64,000 bases of DNA from Pyrrhosoma nymphula (Eukaryota > Arthropoda > Insecta > Odonata > Coenagrionidae). The stretch spans positions 74,289,094 through 74,353,093 of the forward strand of contig OY754337.1 in the NCBI GenBank assembly GCA_963573305.1, given 5' to 3'. Made by a program: the position numbers and the translations under genes. The notes beneath the pieces are model-generated. The model saw nothing but the letters and a program-made list of their open reading frames with translations. It made no database searches and had not been told where the DNA came from. Below, one piece after another: positions 20,810 through 31,449 of the stretch (position 1 is the first letter of the stretch; every line of letters starts with the position of its first letter).

Positions 20810-20885
20810 CCTTATTTACTACCCAGTACTTACAACGCGCAGTGCATGCTTTCAACATTGCTCTTGAATAGCTGTCCATTTATGT
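20810..20885 (+). mobile_element. CR1-like LINE 3' UTR scrap
   Basis: CTACCCAGTACTTACAACGC and GTGCATGCTTTCAA resemble the CR1 tails at 475-540 and 14416-14480. It lies head to head with the minus-strand LINE that starts at 20898. Confidence 0.5.
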
Positions 20886-20897
20886 ATATCTACATCC

Positions 20898-23800
20898 CTA
20901 CAACCACCTTACCACCCTTATCGTTCGCGGGAAAAATGACATTTTAAATCTGTCCGTTCTGGAGTCTAGTTCCCTAATTTTATTCCCATGATTTGATCTA
21001 CCGTAGCATGTCGGATTTTGTAAAATATTATCAACGTTGCCAGAGAATAGACCGGTTTGGAACTTACATAATAGATTGAGCCTAAATTTTAATCGACTCG
21101 TCGCGACGGTCTGAAAGCATTTCCCATCCCAGTTGGTGCTAAAGGTCAGTAACACTAACGAGATTATCACAACGGCCTTTAATGTATCTTTCTGATATTC
21201 GCTGCCCGCGTTCTAACTCAGTTTCCAAGCCTATCTCATAAGGATCCCAAATACTGGCAGCATATTCCAAGTGGGGTCTAACGAGGGAGAAGTAGCTGAT
21301 TTCCCTAACTTTATCGTCGAACTTGCCCAGTACTCTTTTCACAAATACCAATGAACGAATAGCTTGACCGGTAATTTTTCGTATATGTTTACTCCACGAG
21401 AAATCATTAGTCAGTTTAACTCCGAGGTATTTAACCGATTCTTCAGTCTCTAATTTGCTGTTTTTTATGCAGTAGCTGTTATTAGGAGCGTTTTTCCGTT
21501 TCCACAAATTCATAACAACGCATTTTTTCAGGTTTAATTCTAGCTGCCAGGCATCGCACCACTCCTGTATTTCCCCGAGGTCCTTAGTTAGCGCTAGCTT
21601 ATCATTAAGGCTACGGATTTCTCTATACATCACTGCGTCGTCTGCAACTAATCTAAGCAAACTGTAAACTTTTTCACCGATATCGTTTATGTACAAAAGG
21701 AACAAAAGTGGGCCTATGACACTTCCCTGTGGGACACCTGAAGTGACTTTTACTTCATTAGAGATAGCGCCTTCTAATTCAACCCTTTGCACGCGATTGC
21801 TTAAGAATTCTATAATCCAGGAAATTACGTCGTCGTCTAGCCCATAGGATTTTAACCCAATAGTGCCCGGTCTTGAAAAAGTTGAAAATTTGTCGTGATT
21901 TTTATTTATGTTGTTTGTTTTTGCATTTTAAATACGGCAACAACTTTTTTTTTTAAATTTCCATTGCGTATTTGTCAAATATGAGATGCCCCCACATATA
22001 GGCACTGGGCATGAGTGGGTAGGCTGCTTTAAAAAAATAAGTATCTTGAAAATGTTTATTAACCAATTAATTAGACAAAAGCTATTTTACCCTGACATCA
22101 AAAACCAAACGTCATAAATCATCCGTTTCTTTTGTGGTTAAAAATTCCATTCAATAACTCAAAATAAACAGTTTTTTCGATATTTTTTAGGTTTACTGAT
22201 GACTAACAATAGTTCTGATGTGTTTATACTCGTTGATAAACTTGCAACTGCAAAATAACAATGCAAAATACTAACCGTAGTTAAAACTTAAATCTTAGAT
22301 ATATTTTAGGCACCCTTAATCGTCAGTTGTAACAATGAGGCAGCTTTTCAAGGAGTACAGACTAGTGGAAAACACTAGTGAAAGTAATTTATGCTCAGAG
22401 CATATAAAATGTAAGATTTGGTAATTAACTTAAAAAATATTAACTAATTCTCATTTCAAGCATGCAATCTCTCAAAACACTGGATGTGGCACCCGGCATC
22501 ACAAACAATGCTAAACTGGCGAGCATTTTTGCACAGAATCCACATCTGCGCAAAGTGTAGCTGAGCTGAGTGTAGCAAGTTTCTAACGAATGGAGAACTG
22601 ACCTGCTCAATCGCACACTGTCAGGGACTCACTGTATTACAGGAAGATAAGAACGTTCAGGGCACAAGCGAACTGACTTATGACGAGCTAGGTATGACAT
22701 CACAACTCTACGAATGAACCCCAACAAGCCAAGTCCTGTTTCCTTCCCCCGTGGCGTGAGGCGAAGAAGCTGCCATGCATTGGCCATTAAAACATTTAGA
22801 TCTAACCATGGGAAAGTACCACTTTGTGTTTCTTATTTTGCAATGTTTTGGTCATTCCTGTCATTTCCACCCATGTATTTATATCATTGGAGAACCCATG
22901 CAGGCTGTTCTACAAATTATATTTCTTATCGTGGTTACTCCAATGCTTAGCGATACCCTTTGGTTCGACGCCCGTACAAGTTGAAGCGACAGTTGCGAAA
23001 TTAATGTCATTGTAACGGACTATAGTGATTTTTATTTTATTGTCAGTTACTTGTTCGTATGACCTCAAGGCAACTTTTTCATGTTGTAAATCTCAGCGCG
23101 TGGTGCATTTTCCACTTGGTTGGCGCGTAGAGTCCCCGTGGCGTCGTGGCCCTCGTCCCTCCACAAGTAAGACGGAAATGTTTGATAACGCTATCTGAGT
23201 TTTCTCTAAAGCCACTGTCTCTAGAAGATCATGCCTATCATCGGATTCACCTTCGCCAACACCAACAATGTACTCAGTCAGTACCCCATTGTAAATTATT
23301 TTCGCTAAAAGTTCTGCATGCTGAACGCAGCTGATTCCCGGACAAGTGACAGCCACTGGGTATTCAATATCGCTTTCCTCATCGCTCGCACAATGATTAG
23401 ATAGGAGATGAAGGTAGAAAAGCGTCCAAAAGATAATCATTCTCTTCCAAAAAAAGCAATGATTTCAGTGCAGACAGCTGTTTTTGTGATCTACAAAGGA
23501 AAATAGCGATACTATGTGCGTGGGGAATCTCCCTACCCGCTCGTGACCACTTCCTACATATGTAGGCACTCTTGTTCACAACGTGACTAGTCCATTACAA
23601 ACTTTAAAAATCACATAAACTTCACGAGTTCTAAAAAGCTTGAACCCTTATAGGGATTTTGATTCAAATTCAGTACAAGTTTCAAAAGAAAACCAATGAA
23701 ATTAACTCACCCTGTGGAGCGTACACGGTGAGTGCTTGACGCTAATTTATTAGCCACTAAAAAAACACGACTGAATAGCGCCTAGCTGGCTGAGTGACGT

Positions 23801-24870
23801 TATCAAGAACATGCAGACTTCCTAGACCACACTGACTTGTAAGAAGCTGTAAGAATTGCGAAAACTACGTGCGGCTGCCTCCTACGTCTTAAAAATTGAG
23901 GTGTCTACAAATGTAGGCACTGGGCATGAATGGGTTAATTTCATTAGTAGCTTACTGTGGAAAACTTTATCAAATGCCTTTTTAAAGTAAAAAAAAATTG
24001 CATCAACTAGAACGTTATGTTCACCCGAGACTAAATATCGTGGGCAAAAAGTGCTAATTGAGTTTCGCAATACCTTCCCTGTCTGAATCCGTGTTGCGTT
24101 TTTGTTAACAAGTTCTGCATATTGAGGTGTCTCATAACTGAACTTACAATTATATGTTCAAGGACTTTGCAAGAGATAGATGTGAGAGAAATCGGTCTGT
24201 AGTTCGATGGCTGTTCCTTATCACCGCTTTTGAATATGGGAGTGACATTTGCAATGTTTCAGTCCATGGGTACTTTGTGTTCATTCATGGATTTACTAAA
24301 TATATTCTGCAAGTAGGGTGCTATTTCACCAGCTAATTCTCTATTCACGCGGGCAGGAATTTCTTCAGGACCTGGGGATACATTTGGACTTAAGGATTTT
24401 AACGAGTTTCTATTCCGTGAGTGCAAATATCGATAGGCGGCATCTTTTGCTGGCAGTGATCGTTTACCTTTACGGATGTAATCTGTGATGACTTGGTGAA
24501 CACACTTTGAAAGTAGGAATTTAATAAGTTGGCTTTGTCCGAACTGCTTGTTAACAATTTGCTCTTTTCGTTTCGTAGTGGAATAACTGTTGATCTATTG
24601 TCTTGAACTTCACTTACGTATGACCATAATGCTTTTAGTTTATCCTGTAACTGTTCTACTTATGTTTTTCTTTTAAATTCCATGAATGCATTCTGAAATC
24701 CTTCCTTTGTAGTGGCTTTAGACAATTTGTATTTTTCAATTATTAAATTTTGATCACCAGTGGACAAATCTCTACGGAGTTTTTTCATCTTGGCGTGGAA
24801 TAGTCTGTCGTCTTAACGATGTTCTCACTTCTGCATCGTACCATCTTGGTTCGCTGCCCTCTTTTTTTAC
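20898..24870 (-). mobile_element. CR1-like LINE reverse transcriptase (minus), split by piggyBac-type insertion
   Basis: Coding parts at 24870-23939 and 21851-20898. The first, heavily frameshifted, includes a MKKLRRDLSTGDQNLI block and FKKAFDKV near 23950-23985. The second has SGVPQGSVIGPLLFLLYIND, VADDAVMYREI (first residue of FADD changed), KYLGVKLTNDFSW and VRPHLEYAASIWDPY, ending SFFPRTIR. The two parts align without a gap to the LINE at 11050-11230 once 21856-23938 is removed. The copy is 5' truncated, with no endonuclease seen, and has no attached 3' UTR. Confidence 0.85.
21852..23938. mobile_element. piggyBac-type element, about 2.08 kb, TTAA target
   Basis: Bounded by TTAA at 21852-21855 and 23935-23938. 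The left end reads CCCAATAGTGCCCGG and the right end, reversed, CCCATTCATGCCCAGTGCC, so the termini are matching inverted repeats beginning CCC, as in piggyBac elements. A further copy of GGCACTGGGCATGAGTGGGTA lies at about 22001-22022 as a subterminal repeat. No transposase was recognised: the longest minus-strand frame (23093-23440, 115 codons) starts with an acidic DEESDIE stretch but shows no DDE core. It is probably non-autonomous. Confidence 0.8.
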
Positions 24871-24879
24871 TTAGAATAT

Positions 24880-25122
24880 ATTTTATATATGTAGTTGCAA
24901 AATACATAAATTCTAACGGTCCCTCAAACATTGGTAACGTATCTATAGTGTAGTGCACGCTTGTGAGGATCCGCCTTGTGATAAGCATTAGCGATTTATG
25001 CTATTGCATCAATAGTCGTAGTTACACATATTTTAGGGTATAGTGTAATGCATGATGGTGACTACTCACCTCCTGCCACACACCCTTGAGGTGGCTTGCA
25101 GGATATTTCGTAGATGTAGATA
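24880..25122 (+). mobile_element. CR1-like LINE 3' UTR fragment
   Basis: Same subfamily as 405-772: 'gtagttgcaaaatacataaat', 'aacattggtaacg', 'tatagtgtagtgcacgctt', ACACCCTTGAGGTGGCTTGC and a GTAGATGTAGATAG tail. It is fused back to back with the minus-strand LINE ending near 24870. Confidence 0.8.
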
Positions 25123-25679
25123 GTTAAATAATTTATTTGCACTAGGACATTGTCCCTTAAGTACAACAATTCACTATAAAATATTTTGTCAAGGTTCCAA
25201 TATAACAACTATAGAATACTCATTCCTTTTTTGGAATCGAACCAATATTTAACAGAAAATAGTTATAAAAACATACAAGCTAACGTATAAAATTTGGGTG
25301 ATCACATGTATGTACATGGAGAGAAGAAAGGAAGCTTTAATGCCGGATATCATGTGATAAAAACGGTTTTTTAAATTGGTTCAGTGACTACAGTTTCTTT
25401 AATTCGACATGTAGGGAGTTCAGGAGTTTTGCACTGGTAACTTGAAATTACTAGATGAACAGAGAGCCCTTCTGGTTTCAACATACACCAAGTAGTTGCG
25501 GGTGAATTGAAACATACGCAAACGGACTGGCACGAAGTTCGACCGGCACTTATGTCTGCGAGCAACCAAGCAAGGGCACCAAGTAGCTGTGAGGGCAGCG
25601 TGTGAAGAGCATGAGGGTGCGGTGTGGAAGGCTTTCTTGTATTCGCTGGCGCGCGCGACATTCTGAGGATTGTGTCAGC
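25123..25679. other. Unassigned AT-rich sequence
   Basis: No gene or repeat recognised. Confidence 0.35.
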
Positions 25680-26400
25680 GGACATAAACAGCCGAGGAGA
25701 GAGAGAGAGTGCTGTGCTGTGGAAGGGAAAGGAGTTTTCTGGGAATGGGACACGCTTCCGCGGAGAGGAGAGTGAGACATAATAACACGCAGCTTTGGTG
25801 GAATGGAATTTTCAATGTGACAAGGAGTTGGTCGGTGGACGTGTGAAGGAGGAGATATGAAATATGAAGAGGCCTTGTAACTTCAACTCAGGTGAACAGC
25901 TGCTTGCTTGCTCCCTCTCCCTCCCTTCCCCTATTCCTCCCTTCCCACTTCACCCTCCTTACCTCCCAACCCCCTTTCCACCCCCTTTCTCTCTTACTCC
26001 CTTGGGCGTCCCATCCCCCGGCCGCCGGTGACTGAATCGATACTTACTTTTGGGGAGTGGATGCAAGAGCGGGAGAGACGAGGGTGCTGTGTCCCTCCCC
26101 ACCCCCTGGTGGGGATGGGGGGGGGGGGATGAGGTTTTCGGGCTGGATTGGGGCACCGTGATATGGAGGGACCCCACCCCTTTCTTCTTCTCTTCTCTCA
26201 TGGGAAGCCTACACGTCTCAACCCCTTCTTCCTTGCTCCTCTGCGCGACCCCCTGGTGGGACTCTTCTGTTCTCCTGTGCTGTCAAATGGGAAGACGGAT
26301 GTAGAGCAGGGGGGGGGGAGTGAGTCTGGAGTAAGACTGTAGCCTCCGTGTCTCCCGCCACTGCTGTCTGCCAAGTCAAAAGATCTTTACTCCGCCTCAT
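25680..26400. other. GC/CT-rich low-complexity island
   Basis: Contains a (GA)n run near 25695-25710, a ~100-nt nearly pure pyrimidine tract at 25905-26005 and a run of 12 G near 26117-26128. Open frames on both strands are low-complexity Pro/Ser/Gly. It could be a promoter-proximal island of an unseen gene, but nothing shows that. Confidence 0.4.
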
Positions 26401-28319
26401 CCAAGGCGAATTAGTATAACTCTGAGCGCTGGCATGAAGTAATTATAATAAAGCATACATCTACGTTAACCTAATAGCCCGAATTCTACTAGTACAGGGG
26501 TAAAGGTTTCAATAAACATGCTCCGTGTTATGGAAATTTAAGTAATTAAATGAACTTGTCAATAAAAATGAGGAAAATATCATAATTTTTAAAAATAATG
26601 AAATTTTGGAGTACATTTTTGAGAGGCAGAAGCTCGATAAATATTGATTGCAATATGCTATAAAATGATTAATAAACAAAATATTCTCCATAAATATCAA
26701 ATTTAAAGGTGCATTTATGGAATTTCACAATTATTATGATAATTCATTACCTATCTGGTTAATGACTTCATTATGGCGAGCCCTTTTACGTTAACTTGAT
26801 GCTAACTGAGATTTTGTGTTTTTCTAATTTCGTAAGATGGTCAGTTTGAAATGAGCGGCAATGGAGGATCGTAGTTGAATCAATTTTCACGCTGAGAAAA
26901 TATTTAACCAAAGTTTATTAAAGCTGTATTTAATGTATTCTCCTCATTTAATGAAGACCTTCGTTTTTTATTGTACAATCTATTTATCATCAAAGGATAA
27001 AATAATATTAATTTCTTTCGCCACTTCAATAGAAAAGCATTGATTGGAAAAATATTATTCTGTCTATAACATTTACAGACTCGTGTTTTGTTTTGATATC
27101 AGGACCAATTACACGTGTTTAACTTCTTATATATTTCCTCATTCATTTTTTTGCTTTAATTAATGAAATTTGTTTAATATGCTCAGTTGTAAATAATGAG
27201 TGATTTAATCGCAGGAGCATTAGTTAATTCATGACATCCTGATGATATAAAAAATGGAGTAGGTATCACGTGATATTTGAGTATCTTGTCATCCTTATGC
27301 AACGTGAGTTACATGAAATTGAATCTAAAATGTTGATAATTTATTATAAGAAAATACAAGGATATGGAATGCGATTTCTTGTTGCTGACGCAGATTACAA
27401 CATGCCCTGAATTAACATTAACAGCGCCTGCACGCGGTGTGCCATAAGCCCTTATCTCCCCTGCCTCCCTCCTTACCATTCACTCTCGACTCCAAGTCTA
27501 ACAACTTTTCAAAGACTCGCAATCCCTGTCGTTGTGGCTTCCTAAGCGTCCGAACTCAGGCGAGGAACGAAGTGGGAATTTAATAGGGTAGCTTCGTCTC
27601 CGGAAATTGGGGAATTTTCGGGAATGCGGCACAGGTGAGCGCTCATGGACTGAGCCGACTGGCTGACTCGCTTCAGTTCCTTTTCCGGGACGTGAGAGCG
27701 AGAGCCCCTTGGAATGCACGGAGGGACACTCTCAATGACTTTGGAATTTCGTTAAAGCTTTAGGTATGGGATATAAATTTCAATTGCTCTATTTATAAAG
27801 ACGGAATATTCAACATCATTATATTAAAAATACTAGAAACCATTATAGTGTGCTATAATGATTTCTACAAGAATCATAGGGTAGTAAGTAGCTTTAGTTA
27901 ATCTCCATTTTATTTAAAAACCGACCCTTGAACAAATTCTGCTAACACCACTATCATTAGTTGAACTTCATGCTCCTGGCCGCAGAATAGATTCAGGTTG
28001 GCACTATGGCACAGGGAAAACATTGGTTCATCGCCTTTCTTTCAATATCTTGTGCCTAGTATTCCTATGAGTAACCTTCATTGCCCAAAATGTTGTTCGT
28101 CAAAAAGTTGACCTTAGTGAATGCCTCAGAAAATATATTATAACTTACGTCAGATTGGGATAGGAAGCGTGAATTCATGAAATCTAAGGTTGTCTTACTT
28201 GAGAGAAATTGGGGAAATAAATAAGAAAAAGGGAGGCAATAAGCTTCCAAAATCGTCTTACGCGATACTTAAATGTACTTCTTTGGCAGAACACCAATCA
28301 TAAAAATGTTGATATTCTT
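26401..28319. other. Unassigned AT-rich sequence
   Basis: No gene. A GC-richer patch at 27425-27740 carries only short unconserved frames. Confidence 0.35.
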
Positions 28320-28608
28320 TGTTGTATTGTCATATGCCGGCGATGGCTTCCAGAAAGTTCCCGAGATCGCCTGACGGTGTTTCATCACCATATGCCAGTC
28401 TAGGGTTCGAGAAGGTTCCCGGATTCCCTCGAGAGAGTTCCCCAAGGTCGACGGAGTAATATAAAACGGCGATCTTCGGCACGGCGCGGGGAGTAGTCAA
28501 CATGCTCGCAACACGGCACCTCGGAACTCTACCACTTGTATTCTCGGAGAAATAAATTAGTATACTCAATGGAAGTTGGTGTTTCAATCTAAGAAAGAAA
28601 ACACTACA
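28320..28608 (+). mobile_element. Candidate solo LTR with heat-shock-element arrays
   Basis: Starts TGTTGTATTG and ends ACACTACA, giving TG...CA termini with a short imperfect inverted repeat. The flanks are TTCTT on the left and TTCCT on the right, a possible mutated 5-bp duplication. Inside, in order, are two alternating TTCnnGAA arrays (28348-28365 and 28406-28423), a TATAAAA box at 28460-28466, and AATAAA at 28551-28556 followed by a GT-rich stretch. TATA and a poly(A) signal 85 bp apart are expected of an LTR rather than a gene. No gag or pol adjoins it. A short promoter-derived repeat of another kind is the alternative. Confidence 0.55.
28348..28466 (+). promoter_or_regulatory. HSE arrays and TATA box of the candidate LTR
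   Basis: TTCcaGAAagTTCccGAG and TTCgaGAAggTTCccGGA each carry three perfect alternating pentamer cores plus a degenerate fourth, the binding pattern of trimeric heat-shock factor. A TATAAAA box follows 37 bp after the second array. Confidence 0.6.
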
Positions 28609-31392
28609 TTCCTTTAGCCGATTTTCGTTAAACGCACACTTATTTGTGTTAATAGATTACTGTGTGTAAAAAGATCCAGAAACGGTGACTTTGATAGACG
28701 TAGTCCTTATCATTTGCCTTGTAAATCTTTTTCGGGGTGCATGAGTGAGACACGGTCTCCTCTTGATGCGACAACTTTCCCATCTGAAGAGTGCTTTTTA
28801 TTAGTCCACAAATTCCATGTCATGCTATTTATCAAAACAATGACGCAGCTAGCCGCCAGCTTCTCATTCATGTCAATCGACCTGCCCGCTGACAGCCTAA
28901 AGAATGAACGCGGCATATGACAGTAACCCTTAAGGTTAGTAGCAAAAGGCCCGCCTTCTGTAACTCATGAAGCGATGGAGGCGTTCAAAACACGATTTAG
29001 TATTAAAATGACGTTTAATTAGACAGTTTTGCGGGATGTGGTGTCAAGCGACTTGGAAAGAATGCTAAACACTGGAAGGGTAAAGTTTGATGCAAGTCGC
29101 TCAAGTGTTATTTCAATTTTGGGTCGGATTAATTAGATAGTGTTCAAGCAAGAACTGTGAATAATAGAGGTATAATTTCACCTTGTTTTACTTTTGGAGG
29201 ATTTATCAATGGTAGAATGATGTGATATCTTTTATCCCGCTTTAGGAGCTACCAAGTAATAGTCTCTAATGAGATAAACGGTGCAACTTAGAATTAATAA
29301 CTCAAAACTCGTCCAATTCCGCGTCTACAAATCTTAGGAGCCAAAACTACGTCTTTAGAGAAGAAAGGGAAGATATTATATTTGATCAAGGATCATGAAA
29401 GGTGGAGAGGAATATCGAAAAAGAAATGATTTAAGATTACTACACTGGATATCGTTGTTTTGAGCCATATTTCACCATGATGACTACCATGTAATTTGAT
29501 CATCTATCGCAGACAGTAGGACAATGTACGATTTCATTAATTAAGTAACATCTTCCTGGAACCATTTTGTGTAAAAGTTACGGAATAGTTTAGAACAATA
29601 TGCGTTCCTCTAGAATCCACGGTCTATGGGACGTGCCCATGGGAAAACCGTTAAAAATATCTTAAATAATAAGATAAAAGCCAAAAAGGGGAAGAAAAGA
29701 GAACTTGAAATAAATGTAGGCCCAAGGAAGAAGTGCCCCTTTCCCTCCCAGGGGAGGCATTCGGTGAATAAATCGGCCTTTCCATTTTTTTTTCGTTCGA
29801 GGGGGGTAAAAATGGAATGCAATCCCGGAAGTTTCATATATTTTTTCCAGGCGTTCTAAAAAAATGAATGAAATTAAGATAAAAAATGAATCGCCGAGAA
29901 GAAGTTTTGTGGAGAAAAACCCACAGACTTAATTTCCGGAATGACGCATCAAACGGGAAGTGATATTGATGGTGATATTACCGGCGGGAAGACCTGCGTG
30001 TGGGGTCGGGTTGGTTGGGGGTGGGTCTGGGGAGTTGAAGGGTAGGGCGGGGGGTGGAAGTGCGGAGTGGGGTAAGAGGGTTGGCTCTCGGAGTGGGTGG
30101 AGCCACTTATTTCCTCTGGTTCTCTTTCACGCTGGGCGTTCTCCTCCAGCCAGAGCGCGCCCCGGGATTCTTTTTTTTTATTCCCTCGCGTTTTCGTGGA
30201 CGATGGGGGTTGGTCAGGGGGAGTAGAAAGGATTATTCTCCCTTCACTCCACTCCCCCCTTACAGAGAGAGAGAGTAATTGACCATTAAATTAAGAAGGA
30301 GAGCCGTGCAGGCCTTTCGGGGAAAATTCCTGAAGCACTCTTCGGGGGGGAAAAAACTTTTTGAATCTTTCTACCTCCTTTCCCCCCTCCGTTTTGAGAA
30401 AAACGTTCAGCCAAGCAGCCTACCCCACTCTGGAGCCGTCTTAGGTCGAGCGCGGAGAAGGAAGAAGGGACAAAGAGTGAGACAGAGGATGGAGGTTAAG
30501 GTATCTTAGGTTAAGGTCAAATTCCTTCACCTCCCCTCCACCTTTCTTAACCTTGCCAACGATCCGTTCAACCCCTACGCTGCAGCTGCTCTGGATCTTA
30601 AATGTCTGACATCTGGCGGGCATTGCTAGAGCGACGAGAGTTGAAGCCCTAACACCTGAAGCTGTCGTCCTTCTGCATCTTTACGTAACAAATTGCCAAT
30701 CAGCAATTGGATTTTGAAAGATAATAAAATATGTTGCTTAAGTTACAATTCAGATAGATTATTATGAAACTTTATGTATCCGAGTCGAAAGATAGATTCG
30801 GTTGCTGAGGTAGGGTTCCGAAAACATTCGCGGGAACAATGGAAGCTTTATCATCAGTAAGTCAAATGCTTGCACGACTGGGATCCTTCGATTGGCTGTG
30901 AACTCATCTTCGGACCTTTATGTCTATCATTCATAAATATCAGACTATTTAAGTCGTATAAATGAGAGCAGTGAGAATTTGTTTTACGTTTTCATGGATC
31001 GTTTCCATATTTTAGTTTAAAATCAGTTTTAGTTTTAGTAGAAAATCAGTTGTATCCACTTTACGACAGTTTTTGCACTTCCCCTGCCTCTGAATCATCA
31101 TTCAGTTGACATGCCTATATGTTTTCAGCAAGTTACTATAACTCTATTAATTTATCTTTCCTTGGGTTTATAAAAATATTAAATCGTTAAACATTTAGTA
31201 GTCTCTCTTTCAAGTATAAGTTATCCATGTTTTGTAAAATGTACTCCCGAATACCTTTGATAATTTCAATTTAAGCAAATATAAGATTCTTCGAGTTTTG
31301 TCTTTTTATTTTACATGGATATATGTTGGCCTTAGCATTACTTGACCTACGTTATTTAATATATATATTACAATGCCAATGAATATGATAAG
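28609..31392. other. Unassigned region with a G/T- and C-rich island
   Basis: No gene recognised. 29990-30560 is an island with a G-rich half (30000-30110) and C/T-rich stretches. The sequence around 28690-28920 is open on both strands (68 codons each), but neither product resembles a known family. Confidence 0.35.
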
Positions 31393-31449
31393 TATTGCTG
31401 TTATCCGGCGAAACAATTAGTATAATTGTTTCGCCGGATAACAGCAATA
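31393..31449. repeat. Perfect 57-bp palindrome
   Basis: Two 27-bp arms (31393-31419 and 31423-31449) are exact reverse complements, separated by GTA. The arms begin TATTGCTGTTATCCGGCG. A perfect palindrome of this length in AT-rich DNA is unlikely by chance and resembles two fused transposon ends. Confidence 0.95.

Noticed and set aside
23093..23440. 115-codon frame as piggyBac transposase
   Set aside because: Starts with an acidic stretch but lacks any DDE-core or C-terminal cysteine-rich motif; remains unassigned.
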